A stretch of DNA of 52,014 nucleotides from CAYJXJ01 sp964374095 (GCA_964374095.1 CAYJXJ010000009.1:1-52014); one strand, 5' to 3'; shown: positions 38,743 through 47,027, counted from the first letter of the stretch. Made by a program: numbers and translations. Notes: generated from the letters alone by a model not told the origin.

Positions 38743-41088
38743 ATGCCTCAAACAGAACGGGAAAGCGCAACGCTCCTCGAAGCCATACAGAAATCTCTAT
38801 CCATCGCCGGCCGCCACGCGCCCGGCGAAGTCGCGCCGGCCGCCATCCTCTGGCCCGACCCGGACATACAATGGCACGGGCTTATTGCACAGCTGCGCCA
38901 TCTAATGCCGGAATTGATCGTGTTGGGACCTTTCGCCCCAGGAGAGCGCCAGGGCCCGGCGATCTGGCTGCGTTGCATGATTGAGCGCGTTTTGACGGAG
39001 CCATCCTTGCCTGAGCAAAGGATTCCAATTATCTACCTGCCCAAAGTCAGCCGGCAGACCCTGCGCGCCGTGGACGAATGCCCGGACAGTCTTAAGCCGC
39101 TAGTCGAACTGCAGCACCGCGGCACCATCTGGTGCCAGAGAAACGGGAGAGATTGGACCATAGAGGCGTTCATGGTTTCGGAAGAGAGCGGCTTGGGGCT
39201 GGACGTGGCCAAAGATAACGCGACTCGCCGCGCCATGGCTGGAGCCCTCCCGCAGCTGGCTGTCGCATCCCTCTTTCGGCTGCGCGGAAAGCGACTCGAG
39301 GCCGAGGACTTCGACCGTCTGATGGTCGAGGACACTCCCCGCAACCTGCTCGAATGGCTGAGCGAGCCCAAGGAAACGCGGGCGCGGTGGGACGATGGCC
39401 GCTGGGCCGCGTTCTGCTCCCGATGCAGGGCTGAGTATGGATTTGATCCCGAAAAGGACGGCGAGTTGGTCGCCGGCGAGAAGCTTGGGCTTTCCGAGGG
39501 TTCATGGATGGGGGTCTGGGAACGCTTTGCCGAAGCACCCTCGCTTTATCCGGGGATTCCAAACCTGCTACACCGAGCCAAGCCGGATTCTCTGCCGTTT
39601 CGCAAAGAGACATGGCCGGATGAAAATGAGTCCGCGGAGAAATCTCTCCGCGCCGCCCTGCTTGAGATTGGAAATATTCAGGCTGGGGAGGCTCGGAGCC
39701 GCCTGGCCAAGCTCGAATCGGAACACGCCCCACGGCGGCAGTGGGTTTGGGCAAGGCTGGAGATGAGCCCCTTGGCCCAAGCCCTAGAGCATCTGGTAGC
39801 CGTGGCCAAACATACGGCAACCGCCCTCGGGGGCGATTCTCCAAAGCAGATGGCGTCCTTATACTCGCAAGGCGCATACCTGGCAGATGACGCCACCCTT
39901 CGGGCCCTAGCTCAAGTCAAGAGCGACGAGGATTGGAAGGCCGTCAGCGCCGCGATCCAGGCGGTGTATCTGCCTTGGCTCGGGGACTCGGCCGAGCATT
40001 TCCAAACGCTGGTCGCCGCCAGCCCTCTGCCGGCCCATGACCCACGGTCCGCTGACATGGACATCGAGCCCGGAACCTGCGTCATGTTCGTGGATGGCTT
40101 GCGCTTCGATCTCGGCATGAGACTGTCCGGCTTGGCACAGAACCGCAACCTGCGCGTGGGGCAGGGACAACGCTGGGCGGCCTTGCCTACGGTAACGGCG
40201 ACGGCGAAGCCGGCTGTCTCCCCCATAGGTGCAAGCCTCACGGGCAACCACTTGGGAGCCTATTTCTGTGCGGATATCCGCGATTCTGGACAGCCTCTCA
40301 CGTCCGCTAGATTCAAGGACTTGGTTACATCGGCAGGCATCCAGTGGATCTCGGATTCGGAACTTGGCAAGCCTTTTGACCCGAAAGCTCGGGCCTGGAC
40401 GGAATACGGCGAATTCGACGATCTCGGGCACAAAATCCAGGCCAAGCTCGCGGCACAGATCGAAGATCAGTTGGAATTGCTCGTGGAGCGCATCGCGGCC
40501 TTGTTGTCCTTTGGCTGGAAGCGAGTCCGCGTCGTCACGGACCATGGATGGCTCCTAATCCCCGGCAGCCTGCCTTCCATGACCTTGCCCATATACCTGA
40601 CGGAAAGCCGTTGGTCCCGGTGCGCGGCCGTCAAGCCGGGCGCGCAAGTCCAGACGCCCGTTGCCGGCTGGCATTGGAATCCATCGGAGGTCTTTGCCTA
40701 TGCCTCGGGAGCCCGATGCTTCGGCAACGGCATGCAGTACGCGCACGGAGGCATCAGCCTACAGGAATGCCTAGTCCCGGACCTCCTATTCGAGGTTGAT
40801 GCGGCGGCGGGCGAAATCACGGCGAAGATCGCGGACGTGCAATGGCTCGGGCTGAGGTGCCGTGTATCGGTAAACTCACCGGCTCCCGGCTTGACCGTAG
40901 ACATCCGGACCAGGGCCGGCGACGCGGCTTCCAGCATCGCCCAACCCAAGCCACTCGATGCCGACGGCCGGGGAGGCCTGCTGGTCCAGGACGAGGCCCT
41001 GGAGGGCTCTGCGAGCGTCGTAGTGCTCCTGGACGCTTCGGGCCGCGTCGTGTCTAGACAGGCAACGACCGTGGGAGGTGAACGCTAA
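38743..41088 (+). CDS. pglZ: BREX phosphatase-like protein PglZ (type B)
   Basis: A 781-aa protein of the alkaline-phosphatase superfamily. The N-terminal part contains GPAIWLRCMIER, RQTLRAVDECPD and NGRDWTIEAF, characteristic of PglZ type B proteins in type 1 BREX. The PglZ domain starts near residue 447 with the metal-site block MFVDGLRFDLGMRL and contains VVTDHGWLLIPGSLP near 597. PglZ is a core BREX component; in other systems it binds PglX or BrxB and shows metal-dependent nuclease or phosphatase activity. TAATG overlap with brxL indicates translational coupling. Confidence 0.9.
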   Translation: MPQTERESATLLEAIQKSLSIAGRHAPGEVAPAAILWPDPDIQWHGLIAQLRHLMPELIVLGPFAPGERQGPAIWLRCMIERVLTEPSLPEQRIPIIYLPKVSRQTLRAVDECPDSLKPLVELQHRGTIWCQRNGRDWTIEAFMVSEESGLGLDVAKDNATRRAMAGALPQLAVASLFRLRGKRLEAEDFDRLMVEDTPRNLLEWLSEPKETRARWDDGRWAAFCSRCRAEYGFDPEKDGELVAGEKLGLSEGSWMGVWERFAEAPSLYPGIPNLLHRAKPDSLPFRKETWPDENESAEKSLRAALLEIGNIQAGEARSRLAKLESEHAPRRQWVWARLEMSPLAQALEHLVAVAKHTATALGGDSPKQMASLYSQGAYLADDATLRALAQVKSDEDWKAVSAAIQAVYLPWLGDSAEHFQTLVAASPLPAHDPRSADMDIEPGTCVMFVDGLRFDLGMRLSGLAQNRNLRVGQGQRWAALPTVTATAKPAVSPIGASLTGNHLGAYFCADIRDSGQPLTSARFKDLVTSAGIQWISDSELGKPFDPKARAWTEYGEFDDLGHKIQAKLAAQIEDQLELLVERIAALLSFGWKRVRVVTDHGWLLIPGSLPSMTLPIYLTESRWSRCAAVKPGAQVQTPVAGWHWNPSEVFAYASGARCFGNGMQYAHGGISLQECLVPDLLFEVDAAAGEITAKIADVQWLGLRCRVSVNSPAPGLTVDIRTRAGDAASSIAQPKPLDADGRGGLLVQDEALEGSASVVVLLDASGRVVSRQATTVGGER

Positions 41089-43151
41089 TGACGACTGCTC
41101 AGATGGAGCTCGACAAACTCGACAAGCTGGCCGCATCGGCCTTTGAAGGTTTTCTGGTGCGCAAGGATTTGGTCCGGCGTTACAGCCGGCAATATCCCAT
41201 CCCCACCTACGTGGTCGAATTCCTTCTTGGGCGCTATTGCGCTACCGTCCATGAGCATGAGATTGCCGAAGGTCTGGGGGTTGTCGAGCGCCAACTCATC
41301 GACAGGACGGTGCGGACCGGACAAGAAGAGTTGTTCAAGGCGCGCGCAAAGGAGAAGGGGTCGGTTAAGCTCATCGACTTGGTGAAGGCTCGGCTCGACT
41401 CCAAGAATGATTGCTTCCTAGCAGAGTTGCCGAGCTTGCAGCTTCGTGATGTGCGCGTCGATGATAGACTCGTGCATGAACACGAACGGATGCTGACAGA
41501 TGGCTTCTATGCCGAGGTTACCCTCTCTTATGACGCATCAATCGCACAGGAACAAAACGGCCGTCCTTTCGCCATCCTCAGCCTTCGCGCTATTCAGCTA
41601 TCTCAATCCGACGTCCTCAGTATCCTCGCAAAGGGCCGAGCGCAGTTCACGACTGAAGAGTGGCGGGATTTGCTCATTCGATCCATAGGGCTGGAGCCGG
41701 CGGCACTATCCGAGCGTGCCAAGTGGGTGGTCCTTCTGAGGATGATCCCCTTCGTTGAGCGCAATTACAACATGGTGGAGTTAGGGCCGCGTGGAACCGG
41801 GAAAAGCCATCTCTTCCAGCAGATATCCCCCAACTCCCACCTGATCTCGGGCGGAAAAGCCACCGTGGCGAAGATGTTCGTCAACAACGCGAGCGGTCAG
41901 CGGGGATTGGTCTGCCATTACGACATCGTGTGCTTCGATGAAATCTCCGGTATCTCCTTCGATCAGAAGGACGGCGTCAACATCATGAAGGGCTATATGG
42001 CCTCCGGCGAGTTCTCCCGCGGCAAGGAGAGCATCCGGGCCGCGGGCAGCATCGTCATGGTGGGCAACCTGGATGTGGACGTCCAGCAACAGCAACGCAT
42101 AGGCCATCTGCTCGGGCCGCTGCCTCCGGAAATTCGCGGCGATACGGCATTCATGGACCGGCTGCATTCCTACATACCGGGCTGGGACTTCCCGAAGCTC
42201 AATCCCAACGAGCATCTAACCAATCACTTCGGACTCGTCAGCGACTTCCTATCGGAATGCTGGTCGCAACTACGTGAAAAGAGCCGGGTGTCGATGCTCC
42301 AGGGTCGCGTAAACTGGGGCGGCGCATTGAGCGGCCGTGACATCGAGGCCGCGACTAAGACCATAAGCGGCCTGGTCAAGCTGCTATTCCCCGATCCCGG
42401 CATGGCTGTCCCTGATGAGGAACTGGAAAAGATAATCAAGCTGGCCCTCGAATGTCGGCGCAGGGTGAAGGAGCAGCAAAAGCGGATTCTGAAGACCGAG
42501 TTTCGCAATACCCACTTCAGCTATTTCATGGGGGTGGAGGGCGTGGAGCAGTTCGTCATGACTCCCGAACTTCACAGCGAGGACCGCATCGAAAGCGATC
42601 CTCTCCCAGCCGGCCAACTCTGGGCGATAAGCCCCGGCGGGCAGGACGCATCCCCTGCGCTTTACCGCATCGAGGCAACGGCGGGCCCTGGCAGCGGCGT
42701 CAAAATCCTCAACGCTCCCGTTCCCCCGGCATTCCGCGAGAGCGTGAGGTATGGGGAGCAGAATCTCTACACCCGGGCCAAGGAGTTAGTCGGGGACCGC
42801 GACCCGCGCTCCCACGAGTTCTCAGTGCAACTCAGAGCCATTGACGCCGATCGCTCGGGGACCGGGCTTGGGCTTGCCGTACTCCTATCGCTCTGCGGAG
42901 GACTCCTGGAGCGCAGCAACAAAGGCGGCCTGATCGTGGTCGGAGCATTGAACCTTGGCGGCTCGGTTGAGATGGTGCCGAATCCGGTAGCTGTCGCGGA
43001 GCTGGCTGTCGAGAAAGGGGCGACCACCCTGCTCATGCCCATCTCCGCGCGCAAACAGCTCTTCAATCTGTCGGATGACATGGCAACCAAAATCAGCATC
43101 GAGTTTTATTCCGATCCCGCTGATGCCCTGTTGAAGGCCTTATCGGAGTAA
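41088..43151 (+). CDS. brxL: BREX protein BrxL (Lon-like AAA+)
   Basis: A 687-aa protein. The N-terminal ~200 residues form the BrxL-specific domain (FLVRKDLVRRYSRQYPIPTY). The AAA+ core has Walker A GPRGTGKSH (~residue 233) and Walker B IVCFDEISG (~280). Residues ~560-687 form a Lon-protease-like domain (TGLGLAVLLSL, GLIVVGALNLGGSVE), but the usual PSAG Ser motif is replaced by SGTGLG. This suggests a degenerate protease site, as is known for BrxL, which acts as a DNA-binding ring. It is the last core gene of a type 1 BREX operon. Confidence 0.92.
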   Translation: MTTAQMELDKLDKLAASAFEGFLVRKDLVRRYSRQYPIPTYVVEFLLGRYCATVHEHEIAEGLGVVERQLIDRTVRTGQEELFKARAKEKGSVKLIDLVKARLDSKNDCFLAELPSLQLRDVRVDDRLVHEHERMLTDGFYAEVTLSYDASIAQEQNGRPFAILSLRAIQLSQSDVLSILAKGRAQFTTEEWRDLLIRSIGLEPAALSERAKWVVLLRMIPFVERNYNMVELGPRGTGKSHLFQQISPNSHLISGGKATVAKMFVNNASGQRGLVCHYDIVCFDEISGISFDQKDGVNIMKGYMASGEFSRGKESIRAAGSIVMVGNLDVDVQQQQRIGHLLGPLPPEIRGDTAFMDRLHSYIPGWDFPKLNPNEHLTNHFGLVSDFLSECWSQLREKSRVSMLQGRVNWGGALSGRDIEAATKTISGLVKLLFPDPGMAVPDEELEKIIKLALECRRRVKEQQKRILKTEFRNTHFSYFMGVEGVEQFVMTPELHSEDRIESDPLPAGQLWAISPGGQDASPALYRIEATAGPGSGVKILNAPVPPAFRESVRYGEQNLYTRAKELVGDRDPRSHEFSVQLRAIDADRSGTGLGLAVLLSLCGGLLERSNKGGLIVVGALNLGGSVEMVPNPVAVAELAVEKGATTLLMPISARKQLFNLSDDMATKISIEFYSDPADALLKALSE

Positions 43152-43342
43152 TGAGAATCCCAATGGCTCCTACAAAGAAGCGCCAGAGAGTCGACTTCGA
43201 GGAAGTTTTCCGCCATTCATCAAGAAGGCTGGTTGAGGAGTACGAGATCACCCGGATCGCGCTCGCGCACCGCGGCTTGAAGGGGACAGCTCGCGAGTAG
43301 GCGCTGGGGCAATTCCTGGGCGCACATCTTCCTCCACAGTTC
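43151..43342 (+). pseudogene. Truncated DUF6602-like gene with a nonsense codon
   Basis: It starts with a TAATG overlap on brxL: MRIPMAPTKKRQRVDFEEVF, then RHSSRRLVEEYEITRI and ALAHRGLKGTARE, followed by TAG at 43298-43300. The same frame continues beyond the stop as ALGQFLGAHLPPQF, which is the expected continuation of a DUF6602-type N-terminus (…GTARE..L..FL..HLP…). At about 43343 the similarity ends abruptly. This was a seventh or later gene of the BREX operon and is now dead. Confidence 0.7.
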
Positions 43343-43345
43343 CGA

Positions 43346-43546
43346 GAGAAGCCGCGGATTGATCGCGATATCGGCGTCGGTCGTGTACTCCGCGACCGCA
43401 AGGCCCGCTGGACCTGTATGCAGGTAAACGGCCTGAGCGCCTGCCAGGATCAATGCATCCCGTTGGGCCCCGAGCGCCGCCAACGCATCTAGTGGGCCGG
43501 TAGGCCCCTGGTCCTGACGACCATCAGGACATGCGTTGGTCGTCAT
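43346..43546 (-). pseudogene. N-terminal remnant of an AbiEii-like nucleotidyltransferase
   Basis: The minus strand reads LDALAALGAQRDALILAGAQ, AVYLHTGPAGLAVAEYTTDA and DIAINPRLL, the N-terminus of nucleotidyltransferase toxins that follow AbiEi-type genes. The catalytic DxD-like pair (DADIAI) is present but the remaining ~200 residues are gone; the open frame continues as unrelated sequence. It lies downstream of the AbiEi-like gene in the same direction, as expected for an antitoxin-toxin pair. Confidence 0.75.
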
Positions 43547-43584
43547 GGGCTAGGAGGACCCGGCGCGCCAGGACGTAGAGCGGG

Positions 43585-44673
43585 TCAGCGGCGCCAGGTG
43601 GATTCATTGGCCTCCATCCAATCCAGAAGAGCTTGAGCTTCCGCGGGCCCGCGGCCGGGGCTTCCAAGAAGATCAACGGCAGCCTGGCTCAACGCAACGT
43701 AGGACACCCCTTCGCGCTCAACCGTGCGCTTGAAAACCACGGCGTCATACGGCTCGGCAAAAAGCACGTTGGCTCCCGAGTCCGCGGGGCGTAGGCCCAG
43801 CTTCGCCGCCGCGTCCTCGGGAGAATCGACATACGCCATGATGAGCCGGGAGGGCGCGACCGGAGCCGCGGCCGCAGCCGCGGCCGACCCTGTGATCGCC
43901 GCGCGCTTTACGCCGGACGCCAGCCGGGCCGGGAGAGCGGCAGGGTCACGCGGGTCAAGATAGGAAACCACGCGGTTTGAACCGAGAAACGAATAGTTCC
44001 TGGACCACCGCTCGATCAGCTTGCGCAAGCGGACAGCCTGAAACTTGCCGGGAACGTTATTGAGAGGATCGCCGCGCTCCAAAAGGTCTTCCCGTTCAAG
44101 GAAAGCAAAAATCCGCGAAACGTAGCCGGGATTGATGCCTGTCTCGTTCGCGAGTTTTCGGACGCCGTAAGGACCTGGAAGATCGCATAACGCGCGAACG
44201 ATGCGCCCCGCCTTCGGTCCCTTAAGGGAGCGAAGCTGCCTGTTCTCTCTGTTGGGATTGCGCTCCGCCCCCTGGGTCTCGATATAAAGCGCGGGTTGGG
44301 AGGCGACGATCCGGACGTTGCCCGTGGGATCGGCATAGGAGATCGCAAGCTCCTTGAAGCGTTGGCGGGTGCTCGGGCTCACGAATGAGGAGGAAACCAC
44401 GGGAACGACGCCATCCCCATAAGCTTCAGCGTACCGATCGCACAAGTCTCTTAGCGCCAATGCGTCTTTAGGCTCCAGGTGAGCTTTAATTTCCACGGCA
44501 AGTCGCGTCCGCGCTCCTTTGGGGCCGGCCAGCTCGAAGACGAAATCAGGCATCGGCTTCATCCTTATCGGGATAGGCTTCGCCGACACCTTCCATCCGG
44601 GAGGAAGGCGTTTCTGGAGGGTATCGCAAAACCCCCTCGCCAGTCTGTTGCCTATAATATCTATGTTGCCCAT
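43585..44673 (-). CDS. AbiEi-type antitoxin-like regulator with PD-(D/E)xK-like N-terminus
   Basis: A 362-aa protein from ATG 44673. The N-terminal ~100 residues include PDFVFELAG and RLAVEIKAHLE, a restriction-nuclease-like D...ExK pattern. A winged helix lies at ~155-195 (GVRKLANETGINPGYVSRIF). The C-terminal part ends with APVAPSRLIMAYVD, LGLRPADSGANVL and ALSQAAVDLLGSPGR, which is typical of the proteins paired with AbiEii-like nucleotidyltransferases (type IV toxin-antitoxin). Its toxin partner is truncated. The promoter carries four half-sites, so it is probably autoregulated. Confidence 0.8.
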   Translation of the reverse strand: MGNIDIIGNRLARGFCDTLQKRLPPGWKVSAKPIPIRMKPMPDFVFELAGPKGARTRLAVEIKAHLEPKDALALRDLCDRYAEAYGDGVVPVVSSSFVSPSTRQRFKELAISYADPTGNVRIVASQPALYIETQGAERNPNRENRQLRSLKGPKAGRIVRALCDLPGPYGVRKLANETGINPGYVSRIFAFLEREDLLERGDPLNNVPGKFQAVRLRKLIERWSRNYSFLGSNRVVSYLDPRDPAALPARLASGVKRAAITGSAAAAAAAPVAPSRLIMAYVDSPEDAAAKLGLRPADSGANVLFAEPYDAVVFKRTVEREGVSYVALSQAAVDLLGSPGRGPAEAQALLDWMEANESTWRR

Positions 44674-44714
44674 AATGTGCAACATAGTATATATGAGCAA
44701 CATATGCCCGTCAA
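44646..44714 (-). promoter_or_regulatory. Promoter with four symmetric TGTTGC/GCAACA half-sites
   Basis: On the minus strand TTGACG (44714-44709), 17 bp and TATACT (44691-44686) form a strong promoter. TGTTGCC occurs on the plus strand at 44646 and 44664, and GCAACAT at 44679 and 44697. Copies of each kind are 18 bp apart and mirror each other. The inner pair extends to 9-bp perfect arms, CTATGTTGC / GCAACATAG. The array covers the -10, the start site and the start codon. Confidence 0.75.
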
Positions 44715-44984
44715 GGGCGGCTTAAATGTCATCAAAATATGACGCTAAATTAAGCATTTGTCCCCTATGAAGCAAATTGTTCAGTCGGCGGATCACGCGG
44801 CGGCAAGCACGCGCTGGGGCCGCGGCAGGGCGCCACGGAGAACCAAGTTGCGTGCCAGGCGGTTCCGGCGATCTGATCCGGCGAGGCGCGGCGCTGTCAG
44901 CAACGCAACGTGAAGGTTATGGGACCAACCTTGAGACTCAAGATGTTATACCGGGAAACGCGCGAAAGTCAATCGGCCGGGATC
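44715..44984. other. Spacer between two divergent antitoxin-like genes
   Basis: A 48-codon plus-strand frame starting at 44767 is Arg-rich and looks like chance. Nothing else is recognised here. Confidence 0.4.
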
Positions 44985-45019
44985 TTGATTTGACGCAAAA
45001 ACGTGCTATAATTTGCGTC
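44985..45019 (+). promoter_or_regulatory. Promoter and operator of the DUF6088-type gene
   Basis: TTGATT (44985-44990), a 16-bp spacer and TATAAT (45007-45012) precede the ATG at 45028 by 15 nt. GACGCAAA (44992-44999) and TTTGCGTC (45012-45019) form an 8-bp inverted repeat bracketing the -10. The site is well placed for autorepression by the encoded protein. Confidence 0.65.
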
Positions 45020-45027
45020 GAAACAAT

Positions 45028-45651
45028 ATGGGCAGACACGCGACTTCGGTCGATACGCGAGTTCTCAAGTTCATCAAGACACATCCCTTGGGATGGGTGT
45101 TTACCCCGGCGCATTTAAGCGAACTGGGCAGCCGAGCCGCGGTCGAGATGGCGCTTAGGCGGCGTAAGACGGCCGGCCTCATTCGCCAGATCGCGCGCGG
45201 CCTCTACGAGCGGCCTCGCGTGCATCCAAAATTTGGACTGCTGGCTCCGGACATCGAGGCGGTCGCCGCGGCGCTCAAGAGCCGCGATGCGATTCGCCTT
45301 CAGCCGACGGGAGCCTATGCGGCGAATCTCCTCGGGTTGTCCGATCAGGTGCCTATGCGCATCGTCTACCTGACGGACGGGCCTACTCGCCGGCTCAAGA
45401 TCGGAAACCGCCGCATATCTTTGCGCCGCACGACTCCTCGGAACATGGCGACGGCAGGGACGATGAGCGGTCTCGTGATTCAAGCGTTGCGCTGGATGGG
45501 CCGGCGTCAAGACCAGGAGCCCGCGGTGAGTCGATTGCGACGGAAGATTTCCGGCGATGATAGGCGGCGATTGATGATTGACGCTCGCTACGCACCCCGG
45601 TGGATCGCCCAGATCATGCGAAGAGTCGCCCAAGAGGAGCCTAGAAAGTGA
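45028..45651 (+). CDS. DUF6088-type antitoxin-like protein
   Basis: A 207-aa protein starting MGRHATSVDTRVLKFI. The N-terminal ~60 residues form a winged-helix-like domain (WVFTPAHLSELGSRAAVEMA), followed by RQIARGLYERPRVHPKFGLL and AIRLQPTGAYAANLLGLSDQ and VYLTDGPTRRLKIG, a block conserved in AbiEi/DUF6088 proteins. These are normally followed by a nucleotidyltransferase toxin, which here is a remnant starting at 45648 (GTGA overlap). The TATAAT at 45007-45012 predicts a leader of only ~9 nt before ATG 45028. Confidence 0.8.
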   Translation: MGRHATSVDTRVLKFIKTHPLGWVFTPAHLSELGSRAAVEMALRRRKTAGLIRQIARGLYERPRVHPKFGLLAPDIEAVAAALKSRDAIRLQPTGAYAANLLGLSDQVPMRIVYLTDGPTRRLKIGNRRISLRRTTPRNMATAGTMSGLVIQALRWMGRRQDQEPAVSRLRRKISGDDRRRLMIDARYAPRWIAQIMRRVAQEEPRK

Positions 45652-45792
45652 ACGGTTGGTTTGGGCTGAGCGCGGAGGACCTTGTCCAAGTCCTGTAAAT
45701 TGATCGATCGGTTCCCGGAAGACCTGGATATCGTCATTGAGCGGAAGTTCCTCGGTTTCGGAGACGAGGCTCTAACCCGCCGCGACTTTCCG
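45648..45792 (+). pseudogene. Internally deleted AbiEii-like nucleotidyltransferase
   Basis: The first codons read MNGWFGLSAEDLVQVL and then a stop; in another frame SKSCKLIDRFPEDLDIVIER, then KFLGFGDEALTRRDF follows immediately. Both pieces fit an AbiEii-type nucleotidyltransferase: the N-terminus, then the 'KGGTSLSKC..LI.RFSEDLDI' block with the catalytic E-D-x-D. About 35 residues between them and the whole C-terminal part are missing. The toxin of this second pair is therefore dead as well. Confidence 0.8.
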
Positions 45793-45823
45793 CCTCACGC
45801 TCCCCCCGGCCCGACCTTTAGGC

Positions 45824-45829
45824 TATAAT
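45824..45829 (+). promoter_or_regulatory. -10 hexamer TATAAT, leaderless type
   Basis: TATAAT ends 7 nt before the porin ATG at 45837. Confidence 0.55.
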
Positions 45830-45836
45830 CCGGCCC

Positions 45837-47000
45837 ATGTTGGGGGCCCGCTCTCTGGCCGCGATCATCGCCCTGCCCTGGCTCATGCGCCCGGCCGCGG
45901 CCGGGGAAATCGCCGACAAGATCAAGCTGTCCGGCATCATCCAAAGCGTCAGGTTCCACGGCGACTTCCGGGGACGCCAGGAGCACTTCGAACGCAAGGA
46001 CCCGGGCTCCAACGACCGCAACCGGATGCGCTACCGCCTCCGCATCGGGACCGACATCCAGCTTCCCGAGGAGGTCCTCTTCGGCTTCCGGCTCGGCGCC
46101 GGCTCCGGCGAGCAGATTTCCAACAACCAAACCTTCGACAACCTCAGCAGTCAAAAGGCCATCTTCGTGGATATGGCCTACCTGCGCTGGACCCCCAAGC
46201 CGCGCGAGGCCCTCGCGACGCACGCCTCCGGCGGCAAGATGCCCAACTCCCTCTGGCGGATTTATTCCTCCGACCTGGTCTGGGACGACGACCTGAATCC
46301 CGAGGGCTTCCAGGAGAACGTCGAATGGAAGACGCCGTGGGGGTTCTCCCTTTTCGGCAACTTCCTGCAGATGGTGGCCGACGAGGACCTCGAAACTCCG
46401 CGCAATCAGTGGGTTTTCTCCGAACAAGTCGGTTTTGAAACCAAGCTGCCCTGGGATATCCGCCTGCGCTCGGCCGCGGCCTACCACAAATGGTCCGATG
46501 AGAACCGCTCGACCTTCTCCCAGGTCGGCATCAACCTTGGGAACCGCCGCGCGGGCGCTTCTCCCGGCGTTCTGGTGAACCGCTTCGGGGTGGGCGAAGT
46601 CACGACCGAGTTCGCGGGCCAGTTGGGCCGCGTCCCGCTCAGCCTGCAAACGACCCTGGCGCGCAATCTGCGGGCCCGGACGGACTTGGACGGTCCGCGG
46701 GCGCGCGACGGCTATCAATACGGCCTCATCGCGGGCCGGGCCAAGGAGGCGGGGTCCTGGGAGGTCGGCCTTTTTAAGAAATACGCCCAATCCGACGCGA
46801 CCGTGGCCGATGTCTCGGACTCGGATTTCGGCGACGGCGGCACCAATCGCTGGGGGGGCATTTTTTGGCTCGCCCATTGCCCCTGGGAGTGGCTGCAGCT
46901 GCGCGCCAAGTACTTCTCCACCCGGACCATCGACCTCCAGCTTCCTCCGGGGGGAAGCTCGGTCAACCGGCTGATGCTCGACGCGCAGGTCCGTTTCTAG
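45837..47000 (+). CDS. Putative outer-membrane porin
   Basis: A 387-aa protein with a signal peptide (cleavage near AAAGEIAD). The mature part begins IKLSGIIQSVRFHGDFRGR, the usual start of 'putative porin' beta-barrels. It is followed by alternating aromatic strands and a C-terminal Phe (MLDAQVRF), the outer-membrane targeting signal. Predicted to form a beta-barrel channel in the outer membrane, with unknown solute preference. Its presence is good evidence that the host is a diderm. It is expressed from a leaderless-type promoter. Confidence 0.82.
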   Translation: MLGARSLAAIIALPWLMRPAAAGEIADKIKLSGIIQSVRFHGDFRGRQEHFERKDPGSNDRNRMRYRLRIGTDIQLPEEVLFGFRLGAGSGEQISNNQTFDNLSSQKAIFVDMAYLRWTPKPREALATHASGGKMPNSLWRIYSSDLVWDDDLNPEGFQENVEWKTPWGFSLFGNFLQMVADEDLETPRNQWVFSEQVGFETKLPWDIRLRSAAAYHKWSDENRSTFSQVGINLGNRRAGASPGVLVNRFGVGEVTTEFAGQLGRVPLSLQTTLARNLRARTDLDGPRARDGYQYGLIAGRAKEAGSWEVGLFKKYAQSDATVADVSDSDFGDGGTNRWGGIFWLAHCPWEWLQLRAKYFSTRTIDLQLPPGGSSVNRLMLDAQVRF

Positions 47001-47015
47001 GACCGTCCCCCGTGC

Positions 47016-47021
47016 TAAAAT
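47016..47021 (+). promoter_or_regulatory. -10 hexamer TAAAAT, leaderless type
   Basis: TAAAAT ends 6 nt before GTG 47028. An overlapping GTG two bases earlier is out of frame. Confidence 0.5.
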
Positions 47022-47027
47022 ATACGT

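Noticed and set aside
44767..44913. 48-codon plus-strand frame between the antitoxin-like genes
   Set aside because: Arg-rich, without a promoter, ribosome-binding site or similarity.
44990..45012. TTGACG and TATAAT as a promoter pair for the DUF6088-type gene
   Set aside because: The spacer is only 11 bp. TTGATT at 44985 gives a 16-bp spacer and is preferred; TTGACG belongs to the inverted repeat.
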